A stretch of DNA of 64,000 nucleotides, taken from positions 558,001 to 622,000 of the forward strand of contig NZ_JASVWF010000003.1 of assembly GCF_030286555.1 (NCBI RefSeq), written 5' to 3'. Origin of the DNA: Actinomycetospora termitidis. GTDB lineage: Bacteria; Actinomycetota; Actinomycetes; Mycobacteriales; Pseudonocardiaceae. Position numbers and translations under genes: made by a program. The notes under the pieces are model-generated. The model was not told where the DNA came from. It worked only from the letters and a program-made list of their open reading frames with translations, and made no database searches. Shown piece by piece: positions 1 through 8,172 of the stretch (positions are counted from its first letter, which is position 1; the number at the start of each line of letters is the position of its first letter).

Positions 1-280
1 CGACGGGCGCACAGGGGTCCCGATGACGGCCACGCCCGGCACGCTAGTGACCGTCGGGGCCGGGACGGTGCACGCGGACGACACTCGGCGTGTCACCCGG
101 GTGGGGGATGCGGCGGGACGCGGGTGACGGCCGGGTACCTGTCCGTTCGCACGGTTCCCGCGTCCCCGTCCCGCAGCTGCGTAGAGCGCACGATCACGGG
201 TGCCGCATCTGCGGATCATCGCCCGGACCTGCGGAGATGCTCCTCACGCGCACTCCGCGACGCGGTTATCGTGGCGGGCG
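1..280. other. Region upstream of moaA, no gene supported
   Basis: The first 280 bases hold no reading frame that I can defend as a gene. A longer moaA frame is open from 200, but the family-like protein begins at the ATG at 281. The stretch should contain the moaA promoter, but I see no convincing -35/-10 pair. A leftward gene could start near the left edge and run off the window; too little is visible to say. Confidence 0.5.
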
Positions 281-1375
281 ATGACCATCCTCGACCTCGG
301 CGTGCCCACCGTCCCGGGGACGTCGGACACCACCGGGACCACCACCCCCGCCGACCGCCCCGACGACGCGCGGCTCACCGACCGCTACGGCCGGGTCGCC
401 ACCGACCTGCGCGTGTCCCTGACCGACCGCTGCAACCTGCGGTGCACCTACTGCATGCCCGCCGAGGGCCTGGACTGGATGCCGACCGAGGAGGCCCTCA
501 CCGACGACGAGGTCGTCCGGCTCGTGCGGGTCGCGGTCGAGCACCTCGGGGTCCAGGAGATCCGCTTCACCGGCGGTGAACCGCTCCTGCGCCGCGGGCT
601 CGAGGACATCGTCGCCGCGACGGCCGCGCTCGACCCGCGCCCGGACACGTCGGTGACCACGAACGGTCTCGGCCTGACGAAGCGCGCCGGCCGGCTCGCC
701 GCCGCGGGGCTCGACCGCGTGAACGTCTCGCTCGACACCCTGCGCCCGGAGCGGTTCGCCGAGATCACCCGGCGGGACCGGCTCGGCGACGTCCTCGACG
801 GCCTCGCCGCCGCGCGGGACGCGGGCCTCGGTCCGATCAAGATCAACACGGTGCTCATGCCGGGCCTGAACGACGACGAGGCCCCCGACCTGCTCGGGTG
901 GGCCCTCGCCGAGGGCTACGAACTGCGGATCATCGAGCAGATGCCGCTCGACGCGGGCCACTCCTGGCAGCGCGACCGCATGATCACCGCGGAACAGATC
1001 CTGGACTCGCTGCGCACGCGGTTCTCGCTGCGCCCCGACCCCGCCGAGCGCGGCGGGGCCCCGGCCGAGCGGTTCCTGGTCGACGGGTGGGAGCGCCCGG
1101 GCGGCGGGCCCGCCCGCGTGGGCGTCATCGCCTCGGTCACCCGGCCGTTCTGCGGCACCTGCGACCGCACCCGACTGACCGCCGACGGCCAGGTGCGCAC
1201 CTGCCTCTTCGCCCGCAGCGAGAACGACCTCCGGTCGTTGCTGCGCGGTGGCGGCACCGACGACGAGATCGCGACCGCCTGGCGGGTCGCGATGTGGGGC
1301 AAGAAGCCCGGGCACGGCATCGACGACCCGGGGTTCCTGCAGCCCGACCGACCCATGAGCGCGATCGGAGGATGA
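281..1375 (+). CDS. moaA: GTP 3',8-cyclase MoaA
   Basis: Radical SAM enzyme that carries out the first step of molybdenum cofactor synthesis, rearranging GTP to 3',8-cyclo-7,8-dihydro-GTP in the cytoplasm. The 364-residue protein carries the CNLRCTYC cluster motif near residue 50, FTGGEPLLR shortly after it, and the second-cluster cysteines FCGTCDRTR then TCLF toward the C-terminus. It ends in Gly-Gly, as MoaA proteins do. The ATG at 281 was chosen because it gives the family-length N-terminus; the frame is open upstream. The stop overlaps the moaD start, so the two are coupled. They form one Moco module with moaC/mogA/moaE at 53.7-55.1 kb. Confidence 0.95.
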   Translation: MTILDLGVPTVPGTSDTTGTTTPADRPDDARLTDRYGRVATDLRVSLTDRCNLRCTYCMPAEGLDWMPTEEALTDDEVVRLVRVAVEHLGVQEIRFTGGEPLLRRGLEDIVAATAALDPRPDTSVTTNGLGLTKRAGRLAAAGLDRVNVSLDTLRPERFAEITRRDRLGDVLDGLAAARDAGLGPIKINTVLMPGLNDDEAPDLLGWALAEGYELRIIEQMPLDAGHSWQRDRMITAEQILDSLRTRFSLRPDPAERGGAPAERFLVDGWERPGGGPARVGVIASVTRPFCGTCDRTRLTADGQVRTCLFARSENDLRSLLRGGGTDDEIATAWRVAMWGKKPGHGIDDPGFLQPDRPMSAIGG

Positions 1376-1653
1376 TGACGAGCTCCGTCGACACCCGCAC
1401 CGTCACCGTCACGGTCCGGTACTTCGCCGGCGCGAAGGCCGCGGCCGGCCGTGCCTCCGAGCCGATGACGGTGCCCGCCGGCACGACGATCGCCGCGCTG
1501 GTCGAGGCGGTCGCCGCCGACCACGGCGAGGCCCTCGTCAAGGTGCTGGCGGCCTCGTCGTTCCTGCTCGACGGCACCGCCGTGCACGCGCGCGACGAGG
1601 CCCTGGCCGACGGTGCCGTCCTCGACGTGCTGCCGCCCTTCGCCGGAGGCTGA
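1372..1653 (+). CDS. moaD: MoaD/ThiS-family sulfur carrier protein
   Basis: Small ubiquitin-like protein of about 93 residues, the small subunit of molybdopterin synthase. As a C-terminal thiocarboxylate it donates sulfur to precursor Z, working with MoaE (encoded at 53.7 kb). The beta-grasp opening VTVRYFAGAKAAAG and the C-terminal PPFAGG tail with the required Gly-Gly are visible. It overlaps the moaA stop by ATGA; a second ATG at 1375 is equally possible. A ThiS-like role in thiamine synthesis is less likely given the fused operon with moaA. Confidence 0.9.
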   Translation: MMTSSVDTRTVTVTVRYFAGAKAAAGRASEPMTVPAGTTIAALVEAVAADHGEALVKVLAASSFLLDGTAVHARDEALADGAVLDVLPPFAGG

Positions 1654-1719
1654 CCACCCGCTGGGCCGAACGGGTGGCATCCTCGCCGGGATCGATCACG
1701 CACTGCTACCACTACGGGT

Positions 1720-2724
1720 ATGCGCCGCGTCGCACCCGCCGTCCTGATCGCCCTCGTCGTCCTGTTCGGCACGGCGTGCTCCGGGAGCGCCGAACCACCG
1801 CCGGTCTCCGCTCTCGGACCGGTGGCGATGACGGGCGATCCGCGGACGGCGGACGCGTGCGCGCTGCTGGACCCGCAGCTGTTCACGGGGACGATCCCGC
1901 CGTCGCCCTACCCCGGAGTCGGTGACGCGGTCGGTTCCTGTCGACTGATCGGGCAGGCGGAGCCCTACCGCCCGCAGAGCGCCGAGGCGTCGTTCGCCCA
2001 CGAGCGCTCGATGACGATCACCTCGGCCGAGCCGCCCGAGCCGGCCGGGAGCGCCACGATCCTGCGCCCGCTGCCGACCTACGACGTGTGCCGCCGCGTC
2101 GTCCGGCTCGTCGACGGCACGTTGGTGATGTTCGCCGGACGGACGATCTCCGAGCAGGCCCGCATCGGCGCGGACGGCGGACCGCCTCCGGTCGCGGACT
2201 GCCAGGTGGCCGAGCGGGCCCTGCGGTTCGGACTCGCGCGGCTCGCGGGCACCGGCATCACCCACGGGCCGAGCCACCAGCCGGAGTCGGTGCTCGAACG
2301 CGGGGACGCGTGTGCCGCGCTGGGCGACCCGTCCGCCCGCCTCGGACTCACCGACCCCCCGCGCTACGTCGGGTTCGCCGACCGGCACTGCTTCGTCGGG
2401 ACCCCGGCCCCGGGACAGCCGGTGGCGTGGCTCGACTTCGTGGCCATGGACACGCTGCCGCCGTACCCCACGCCGAGGGACCTGCGGCCGGAGATCCGCC
2501 CCGGGCGCGAGGGTCAGGTCTCGAGCTACCCGGGCCAGTTCGGGTCCGCCTGCCAGGTGCTCGTCCCGTGGAACATCACGAACTACTACGTGCGCCCGGG
2601 CCCGAAGCAGTGGGAGGTCGTGCGGGTCGTCGTCGAGCTGCCCGTCGACGTCCTGCGCGCGTGCGACCTGGCCGTGCAGCTCGCGCGCGAGTCCGTCCCG
2701 CGGCTGCCGGCGCCTCCGGCCTGA
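1720..2724 (+). CDS. Secreted lipoprotein, DUF3558-like
   Basis: A 334-residue probable lipoprotein. The N-terminus MRR, a hydrophobic stretch and the lipobox-like FGTAC near residue 20 indicate a lipid-anchored extracytoplasmic protein. After the signal come two related halves, each opening with an Asp-Ala-Cys-Ala motif (DACALLDP near residue 45, DACAALGDP near 195), which resembles the actinobacterial DUF3558 fold. Conserved cysteines are spread through both halves. No enzymatic motif is visible and the function is unknown. It stands alone, 66 bases after moaD, and converges on the TetR gene that follows. Confidence 0.75.
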   Translation: MRRVAPAVLIALVVLFGTACSGSAEPPPVSALGPVAMTGDPRTADACALLDPQLFTGTIPPSPYPGVGDAVGSCRLIGQAEPYRPQSAEASFAHERSMTITSAEPPEPAGSATILRPLPTYDVCRRVVRLVDGTLVMFAGRTISEQARIGADGGPPPVADCQVAERALRFGLARLAGTGITHGPSHQPESVLERGDACAALGDPSARLGLTDPPRYVGFADRHCFVGTPAPGQPVAWLDFVAMDTLPPYPTPRDLRPEIRPGREGQVSSYPGQFGSACQVLVPWNITNYYVRPGPKQWEVVRVVVELPVDVLRACDLAVQLARESVPRLPAPPA

Positions 2725-2737
2725 CCACCTCGCGGGC

Positions 2738-3328
2738 TCAGAGGTCCGCGGTGAGGTAGCGCTGGAGGGTCGGCCCGTAGGCGGCGACCAGCGTGGCGGT
2801 GTCCGCCGCCCGCAGCTCCGGCAGCTCCACCACCTCGCGGGCCACCAGGATGCCGACCACCTGCGAGGCGCAGAGCTCCGCCCGCAGGCGCGGGCGATCG
2901 GCCCGGACGGCGGAGGCCACCGGGTCGAGCACGGCCCCCGTCAGGAACTCCCGGAGCATCTGGGCCGCCGGCGGGTGCCCGACGGCGGAGCGGAGCAGGG
3001 CGATCATCGGGTTGGCCGGCCCGAGCCGGGCGAAGGTGACGAGCAGGGTCCGGACGAGGCGCTCGCCGAGGCCGTCCACACCCTGCGCGAGCAGCCCCGC
3101 CACCATGTCGGCCGGGTTGAACGGGAAGGCCATCGCGGTCGCGAACAGCCCCTCCTTGCTCCCGAAGAAGTGGTGGACCAGGGCGGGATCGACGTCGGCC
3201 GCGGCGGCGACCGACCGCATCGTCGTCTCCCGGAACCCCTGCTCGGTGAACCGGGCCCGCGCCGCGGCGAGGATCGCCTCGCGGGTCCCGGAGTCCCCGG
3301 GGCGCCGTCCTGCCGCCCGCCTGGCCAT
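2738..3328 (-). CDS. TetR-family transcriptional regulator
   Basis: A 196-residue repressor-type protein. The N-terminal helix-turn-helix reads AILAAARARFTEQGFRETTM, then VAAAADVDPALVHHFFGSKE, the usual TetR DNA-binding core; the C-terminal ligand-binding half (VDGLGERLVRTLL) resembles TetR_C domains. It is divergent from the flavoprotein gene at 3431, and the 102-base gap contains nested inverted repeats. It most likely controls that flavoprotein gene and itself. The inducer is unknown. Confidence 0.9.
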   Translation of the reverse strand: MARRAAGRRPGDSGTREAILAAARARFTEQGFRETTMRSVAAAADVDPALVHHFFGSKEGLFATAMAFPFNPADMVAGLLAQGVDGLGERLVRTLLVTFARLGPANPMIALLRSAVGHPPAAQMLREFLTGAVLDPVASAVRADRPRLRAELCASQVVGILVAREVVELPELRAADTATLVAAYGPTLQRYLTADL

Positions 3329-3344
3329 GCCGTCACCCTATCCG

Positions 3345-3418
3345 AACTCACCTGCCGTTGAATTCCACGCGGCGAGGCCGTACCGTTCGGGACGGAGGAA
3401 TTCATCGATCAGTGAGTT
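3345..3418. promoter_or_regulatory. Nested inverted repeats in TetR/flavoprotein intergenic region
   Basis: AACTCAC (3345-3351) pairs with GTGAGTT (3412-3418), and inside that TTGAATTCC (3358-3366) pairs with GGAATTCAT (3397-3405) with one mismatch. Each inner arm contains the palindrome GAATTC. The spacing and position between divergent genes suit a pair of operators for the adjacent TetR protein; binding is inferred. Confidence 0.5.
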
Positions 3419-3430
3419 GAGGTGGGCGCG

Positions 3431-4729
3431 ATGGAGCGCACGACGTGCTGCGTGGTCGGGGGCGGGCCGGCCGGGATGATGCTCGGCCTGCTGCTGGCCC
3501 GGGCGGGCGTGGAGGTCACGGTGCTCGAGAAGCACGCGGACTTCCTGCGCGACTTCCGCGGCGACACGGTCCACCCGACGACGCTGGACCTACTCGACGA
3601 CCTCGGGCTCGGCGAGCGGTTCGCCGCGCTGCCCCAGAGCCGGGTCGACGAGGTCGCCTTCCCCACGGAGCCGATGCGGCCCGGCGCCGCCGTCGGCCAC
3701 GGACCGATGCTGCGGGTCGGGGACTTCACCCGGCTCGCGGCGCTCGGGGTCCGGCACCCGTACGTCGCGATGGTGCCGCAGTGGGACCTGCTGGATCTCC
3801 TCGCCGACGCGGCCGGCCGGGAGCCGTCCTTCACGCTGCGGATGAACACCGAGGTGACCGGGCTGCGCCGCGACGGCGAGCGCGTCACCGGGGTGCGGTA
3901 CCGGACCGCCGACGGTGTCGAGGGCGAGATCGGGGCCACGCTGGTCGTCGCGGGCGACGGCCGGACGTCGACGGCCCGCACCGGGGTCGACCTGCCGATC
4001 ACGGAGTACGCCTGCCCGATGGACGTCTGGTGGTTCCGCCTGCCCCGGCACGCCGACGACACGATGACCGCGCTCTCCCCGCGCATGGGCGACCGGCGCT
4101 TCGGCCTGCTCATCCCGCGCGAGGGCTACTACCAGGTCGCCTACATGACGCCGCCGGGCTCGGACGCGGCGCTGCGGGAGCGGGGGCTCGAGGCGTTCCG
4201 CGCGGACGTCGCCGAGCTCATCCCGGAGTTCGCCGACCGCATGGACACGATCACCTCGCTGGACGAGGTCAAGCTGCTGTCGGTGCAGCTGAACCGGCTG
4301 CGGCGCTGGCACGTCGACGGACTGCTGTGCCTCGGCGACGCGGCCCACGCGATGTCCCCGCTCGGCGGGGTCGGCATCAACCTCGCGATCCAGGACGCGG
4401 TCGCCGCGGCCACCCTGCTCGCCGAGCCGTTGCTCCGGGGACAGGTCACCCCGGAGGAGCTCGCGGCCGTCCGACGCCGGCGGGTGCTGCCCACGGTGCT
4501 CGTGCAGACGCTCCAGCGCGTCATGCACCGTGCGATCCTGCGCCCGGTCCTCGAGGGCCGACGCAGCGGTCCCCCGGCCGCCGTGCGGCGCCTCATGGCC
4601 GCCGTCCCGCCGGCGACGATCCTGCCCGCCTACCTGATCGGCGTCGGGTTCCGCCCGGAGCGGGCCCCGGCGTTCGCCCGGCGCGAGCCGGAGCCGGTGC
4701 CGGCCGGCGCGCAACACCCGTCGTCGTGA
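3431..4729 (+). CDS. FAD-dependent monooxygenase/oxidoreductase
   Basis: A 432-residue class A flavoprotein monooxygenase-type enzyme. The Rossmann motif VVGGGPAGMMLGLLLARAG binds the ADP half of FAD; GDTVHPTTLDLLDDLGL and the second FAD motif GDAAHAMSPLGGVGINLAI are in the expected places. It should use NAD(P)H to hydroxylate an aromatic or polyketide-like substrate; the substrate cannot be read from sequence. The ATG at 3431 was chosen over a GTG at 3422 because a GAGGTGG-like ribosome site sits seven bases upstream. Divergent from a TetR gene, so probably an inducible catabolic or detoxification enzyme. Confidence 0.85.
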   Translation: MERTTCCVVGGGPAGMMLGLLLARAGVEVTVLEKHADFLRDFRGDTVHPTTLDLLDDLGLGERFAALPQSRVDEVAFPTEPMRPGAAVGHGPMLRVGDFTRLAALGVRHPYVAMVPQWDLLDLLADAAGREPSFTLRMNTEVTGLRRDGERVTGVRYRTADGVEGEIGATLVVAGDGRTSTARTGVDLPITEYACPMDVWWFRLPRHADDTMTALSPRMGDRRFGLLIPREGYYQVAYMTPPGSDAALRERGLEAFRADVAELIPEFADRMDTITSLDEVKLLSVQLNRLRRWHVDGLLCLGDAAHAMSPLGGVGINLAIQDAVAAATLLAEPLLRGQVTPEELAAVRRRRVLPTVLVQTLQRVMHRAILRPVLEGRRSGPPAAVRRLMAAVPPATILPAYLIGVGFRPERAPAFARREPEPVPAGAQHPSS

Positions 4730-4745
4730 CGGTGTTCTCCCGGGC

Positions 4746-5213
4746 ATGACGCTGGTGCACGAGACACGGATCGGACCGCTTCACCTGGAGGCGTCCGGGG
4801 TCGGGCTCACGCTGGTCGGGTTCACCGGGCCGGAGTCGCCCGGCCCCGACGACGCGGCGGTGCTCGACCTCGCCCGTCGCGAGATCGACGCCTACCTCGA
4901 CGGCCGGCTGCGGGAGTTCACCGTGCCGGTCGACCTGTCGGGCATCTCCGAGGCCCACCGTCGGGTGCTGCGGGGGCTGGACGACGTCGGGTGGGGCTCG
5001 ACGATCACCTACGGCGGGCTCGCGACGAAGGTCGGGCTGCCGCTGTCCGACTCGCGGCGCGTCGGCGGGGCGATGGCGCGCAACCCGGTGGCGATCGTCG
5101 TCCCCTGCCACCGTGTGGTGGGCTCGGACGGCTCGCTCACCGGCTACGCGGGCGGGCTGGACGTCAAGCGTTCGCTGCTCGACCTCGAGGCCGTGGAGTC
5201 GATGCTCTTCTGA
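4746..5213 (+). CDS. ogt: Methylated-DNA--protein-cysteine methyltransferase
   Basis: Single-turnover repair protein that moves the alkyl group from O6-alkylguanine to its own cysteine. The 155-residue protein has the short N-terminal domain, then RRVGGAMARNP and the diagnostic active-site PCHRVV, with the downstream GYAGGLDVKRSLL motif. It has no Ada regulatory domain, so the Ogt type fits. It converges on an AlkA-type glycosylase across a strong hairpin, making a small alkylation-repair pair. Confidence 0.95.
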   Translation: MTLVHETRIGPLHLEASGVGLTLVGFTGPESPGPDDAAVLDLARREIDAYLDGRLREFTVPVDLSGISEAHRRVLRGLDDVGWGSTITYGGLATKVGLPLSDSRRVGGAMARNPVAIVVPCHRVVGSDGSLTGYAGGLDVKRSLLDLEAVESMLF

Positions 5214-5230
5214 CGCCTCGAGCGGGCAAG

Positions 5231-5290
5231 ATCCCGTTCCGCCGAGCGGAGAGGGGCGGGGACCGATCGGTCCGCTCGGCGGAACCGGAT
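5231..5290. terminator. Bidirectional hairpin terminator between ogt and alkA
   Basis: Twenty-base inverted arms with one mismatch (core TTCCGCCGAGCGGA / TCCGCTCGGCGGAA) separated by 20 bases lie between two convergent genes. There is no U-tract, common in high-GC actinobacteria. Position and symmetry suggest it ends transcription from both sides. Confidence 0.7.
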
Positions 5291-5297
5291 CTCGGCC

Positions 5298-6203
5298 TCA
5301 GACCGGCATCGTGTTGACGGCGTGGTCGAGGGCGGCCCAGAGGTACTGCGTCGCGTAGGCGCGGTAGGGCCGCCACGCCTCGGCACGGGTGACGAGGTCA
5401 CGGTCGCGCTCCGGGAGCCCCAGCTGCTTCGCGGCGACGCGGATGCCGAGGTCGGAGGGCAGGAACGCGTCCGGGTCGGCGAGCGCACGCATCGCGACCG
5501 AGTCGACGGTCCACGGCCCGATGCCGCGCAGCGCGCCGAGCTGGTCGCGCGCGTGCGGGCCGCGCAGGTCGACCGACCCGTCGGCGAGGGCGGCGACCAG
5601 CCCGTGCAGCGTGCGCTTGCGGCTGGCCGGCATCCCGAGCTCGTCGTCGGTCAGGGCGGTGAGCTGGTGCGGGGTCGGGAAGAGATGGGTGAGCGACGAG
5701 CCTTCCGGGGCCAGACCGTCGGGCAGCGGGGTGCCGTGGGCGCGGACCAGCCGGGCGGCGTGCGTCCGGGCGGCGGCGGTGCTGACCTGCTGCCCCAGCA
5801 CGGCGCGGACCGCGAACTCGTCGGGGTCGGGGCTGCCCGGCACGCGGCGACCCGGAGCGGCGTCGACGAGCGGACGCAGGACCGGGTCCGCGCGCAGTGC
5901 CCCGTCGACCGCGGCCGGGTCGGCGTCCAGGTCGAGCAGGCGCCGCGCGAGCCGGACGGCCTCCGCCCGGTCGTCGGGATCGCACTGGAGCTCGGCCTCG
6001 ACGACGCCGCCGAGCGGCGGGAGCAGGCTCACGACGGCGGGTCCGTGCGGCAGCCGCAGCGTGCGGCGGTAGGCGCCGTCGAACCACTCCTCGACGCCGG
6101 GGACGGCGGTCGCGACGAGGTGCCCGTAGAGGTTGTCCGGGCGCAGCGGTGCGGTGAAGTCGAGGGCGACTGTCCGATGGATCCACGACCCCGACGCCGT
6201 CAC
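5298..6203 (-). CDS. alkA: AlkA-type DNA-3-methyladenine glycosylase
   Basis: Base-excision glycosylase of the HhH-GPD superfamily removing alkylated purines. The roughly 301-residue protein has the AlkA N-terminal domain, VLGQQVSTAAARTHAARLV, the helix-hairpin-helix LRGIGPWTVDSVAMRAL and, just after it, FLPSDLG with the catalytic aspartate. The frame is open to 6266, but that would overlap the divergent VOC gene; the GTG at 6203 has a GGGAGG ribosome site eight bases upstream and is preferred. Pairs functionally with the convergent ogt gene. Confidence 0.88.
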   Translation of the reverse strand: MTASGSWIHRTVALDFTAPLRPDNLYGHLVATAVPGVEEWFDGAYRRTLRLPHGPAVVSLLPPLGGVVEAELQCDPDDRAEAVRLARRLLDLDADPAAVDGALRADPVLRPLVDAAPGRRVPGSPDPDEFAVRAVLGQQVSTAAARTHAARLVRAHGTPLPDGLAPEGSSLTHLFPTPHQLTALTDDELGMPASRKRTLHGLVAALADGSVDLRGPHARDQLGALRGIGPWTVDSVAMRALADPDAFLPSDLGIRVAAKQLGLPERDRDLVTRAEAWRPYRAYATQYLWAALDHAVNTMPV

Positions 6204-6222
6204 CGGCCTAGCCTCCCACGCC

Positions 6223-6606
6223 ATGAAGCTCCAGCCGTCCGCCGTCGGGATCGTCGTCGCCGACATGGCCGCCTCGCTCGCCTTCTACCGCTCGCTGGGC
6301 CTGGCCGTGCCCGACGAGCCCGCGCCGCACGTGGAGGTCCCGTTCGGCGCCCTGCGCCTGCTCCTGGACACCGAGGAGACCGTGGCGTCGTTCGACCCGT
6401 CGTTCACGCCGCCGACCGGCGAGGGCCGGGTGGGCCTCGCGCTGGAGTGCGACTCCCCCGCCGATGTCGACACCGCCTACGAGCGACTGGTGGGTGAGGG
6501 GTACCGCGGGCACCTCGCGCCGTTCGACGCGGTGTGGGGTCAGCGGTACGCCTCGGTGCTCGATCCGGACGGTGTGGGGGTCGACCTGTTCGCGGCCTCG
6601 TCCTGA
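6223..6606 (+). CDS. VOC-family (glyoxalase/bleomycin-resistance fold) protein
   Basis: A 127-residue single-module vicinal oxygen chelate protein. It begins MKLQPSAVGIVVADMAAS, followed by the FYRSLGL motif of the first beta-alpha-beta unit, and ends with ASVLDPDGVGVDLFA in the second unit. Such proteins are metal-dependent enzymes or drug-binding proteins; the substrate is not evident. Divergent from alkA with only 19 bases between starts. Confidence 0.8.
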   Translation: MKLQPSAVGIVVADMAASLAFYRSLGLAVPDEPAPHVEVPFGALRLLLDTEETVASFDPSFTPPTGEGRVGLALECDSPADVDTAYERLVGEGYRGHLAPFDAVWGQRYASVLDPDGVGVDLFAASS

Positions 6607-6616
6607 CGCCCCGCGC

Positions 6617-6672
6617 CGAGAAGCACACCAGGCACCTTCCCGAGCCGCGCGAGGTGCCTGATGTACCTCTCG
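6617..6672. terminator. Imperfect hairpin between convergent VOC and AraC genes
   Basis: An imperfect 56-base palindrome with inner arms CAGGCACCT / AGGTGCCTG and outer arms CGAGA / TCTCG. It lies downstream of the VOC stop and of the AraC-family stop, as a two-sided terminator would. The remaining roughly 100 bases up to 6769 show nothing further. Confidence 0.6.
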
Positions 6673-6769
6673 CGAACGCCTCGGCGCTGCTCCGTCCGCG
6701 AGTGCTAAGTCAGGCATGCCGGCGGGCTCCGGAAGTTGCCAGGTGTAGCACTCGGCGGGGCGATCGCGC

Positions 6770-7369
6770 TCACCCGAGCGCCGTGGGCGCCCGTCCCGTC
6801 AGCGCCCGCGCCTCGCGGGAGAGGTGCTGCTGGTCGACGTAGCCCACCGCGGCCGCCGTGTCCGCCCAGGAGATCCCTTCCCGACGACGGGTCAGGGCCC
6901 GCTGGAGCCGCAGCACGCGGTGGAGGTGCTGCGGCCCGTAGCCGAACCGCGCCCGGCACCGTCGTTGCAGCGTCCGCGCGGAGAGCCCGACCTCGTCGGC
7001 GATCGCCGCCACCGGCACGCCGCGCGCGGACGCGTCGAACACGACCTGGGCCCACGGCCCGTCGTCGGGGAGGTCGGCCAGCCGCCGGCGCAGCCAGGAC
7101 CCGGCGTCGGGAACCCGCCCGACGACGTCGTCCAGCGGCACCGTCCGCCCGACCAGCTCCTCGGCGGGCACCCCGAGCACCAACGCACCGACGCCGTGCG
7201 AGAACCGCACGCCACGGAACCGGCCGTCGCCCTCGGCCTCGCGGGCCACCGCGTCCGGGCCGGCGACGACCACCTGGCCGTCCGGACGGACGATCACGTC
7301 CAGGCAGCCGTCCGGGAGGATCAGCGAGGGCCCGGCCGCGTCGCGGACCCACGGGTGCGCCACCGTCAC
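6770..7369 (-). CDS. AraC-family regulator with DUF6597-like sensor domain
   Basis: A 199-residue regulator. The N-terminal part (ILPDGCLDVIVRPDGQVVVA) resembles the DUF6597 domain found in small AraC regulators. The C-terminal part holds two helix-turn-helix units, VAAIADEVGLSARTLQRRCR and then AAAVGYVDQQHLSREA. The GTG start overlaps the stop of the endonuclease gene by GTGA, making it the last gene of a coupled run that begins with the CaiB gene. Confidence 0.85.
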   Translation of the reverse strand: MTVAHPWVRDAAGPSLILPDGCLDVIVRPDGQVVVAGPDAVAREAEGDGRFRGVRFSHGVGALVLGVPAEELVGRTVPLDDVVGRVPDAGSWLRRRLADLPDDGPWAQVVFDASARGVPVAAIADEVGLSARTLQRRCRARFGYGPQHLHRVLRLQRALTRRREGISWADTAAAVGYVDQQHLSREARALTGRAPTALG

Positions 7370-8172
7370 GCGACCACCTCCAGGTCCACCAGGATGCCGT
7401 GGTGGTCCGACGGCCACACCCCGTCGGTGCCCGGACCGTCGCCGAAGACCGCCGTCCCGGCCACCCGCAGCGGCACGCTCCCCCGCCCGGCGCCGAGGAG
7501 CACGTGGTCGATCCGCGACGGCGGGGAGCCGCTGGGGGCCACGTACGGGTTGGTCGGGGTCCAGGTCGGCTCGTCCGGGTCGGCGGCCCAGCGCCGGGCG
7601 TTGACCATGACCAGGCCGGGCTCCGCGGGCGCGGTCAGGTGCCCCTCGACCAGGCGCATCTCGTCGGAGGCGGCCTCGGCGTTGAAGTCGCCGAGCACCA
7701 GGGGCGGCAGGTCGGTCGGCGGGGCCGTGACGACGTGCCGGGCGATCACCCGGACCTGCTCGCAGCGCTGCGCGGACCCGGTGACCGACGACGTCAGGTG
7801 CGCGGACTGCACGTGCCACGAGCCGACCGGGGTGTCGACGGTGGTCCCGAGCAGCACCCGGCCGGTCCCGGTCAGACCCTCGAGGTGCAGCGGGTGGACC
7901 GGCCAGCGGGCGAGGACGGCGTTGCCGATGCCGTGGTCCGTCGGAACCCGCGAGGTCCACGACGACGGGTCCGGCGACGCCCCGAACACCGCGTGCATCC
8001 CGAGTTCCGCGGCCAGCTCGGTCGCGAGGTCGGTGTCGCCGCGCGACCACACCTCCTGCAGGCCGATCACGTCCGCGTCCAGGGCACGCAGGGTCTCCAG
8101 GATCGCCGGGCGTCGCCGGTCCGGGTCGCCGAAGCGCCACCACAAATTCCAGGTGGCCACGCGCAGCCGCAT
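7366..8172 (-). CDS. Endonuclease/exonuclease/phosphatase-family hydrolase
   Basis: A 268-residue metal-dependent phosphoesterase of the EEP fold. Visible signatures are VATWNLWW at the N-terminus, the metal-binding GLQEVW near residue 40, VLGDFNAE in the middle and the C-terminal SDHHGILVDLE with catalytic Asp-His. No signal peptide is seen, so it acts in the cytoplasm. The substrate could be a nucleic acid, a phospholipid or a sugar phosphate. Both ends overlap neighbouring genes by four bases, so expression is coupled to the P1 peptidase gene before it. Confidence 0.85.
   Translation of the reverse strand: MRLRVATWNLWWRFGDPDRRRPAILETLRALDADVIGLQEVWSRGDTDLATELAAELGMHAVFGASPDPSSWTSRVPTDHGIGNAVLARWPVHPLHLEGLTGTGRVLLGTTVDTPVGSWHVQSAHLTSSVTGSAQRCEQVRVIARHVVTAPPTDLPPLVLGDFNAEAASDEMRLVEGHLTAPAEPGLVMVNARRWAADPDEPTWTPTNPYVAPSGSPPSRIDHVLLGAGRGSVPLRVAGTAVFGDGPGTDGVWPSDHHGILVDLEVVA

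Noticed and set aside
1..280. Moco riboswitch ahead of moaA
   Set aside because: I could not find a supporting stem pattern or conserved core, and the known motif is mainly from Proteobacteria and Firmicutes.
266..1315. Long minus-strand open frame across moaA
   Set aside because: Arg/Gly/Pro-rich translation without any family motif; typical shadow frame of 70% GC DNA opposite a clear radical SAM gene. The same applies to most long frames opposite or alongside the annotated genes.
6133..6222. Upstream extension of the VOC gene
   Set aside because: The frame is open, but the extra residues overlap the alkA start and the VOC fold starts cleanly at the ATG at 6223.
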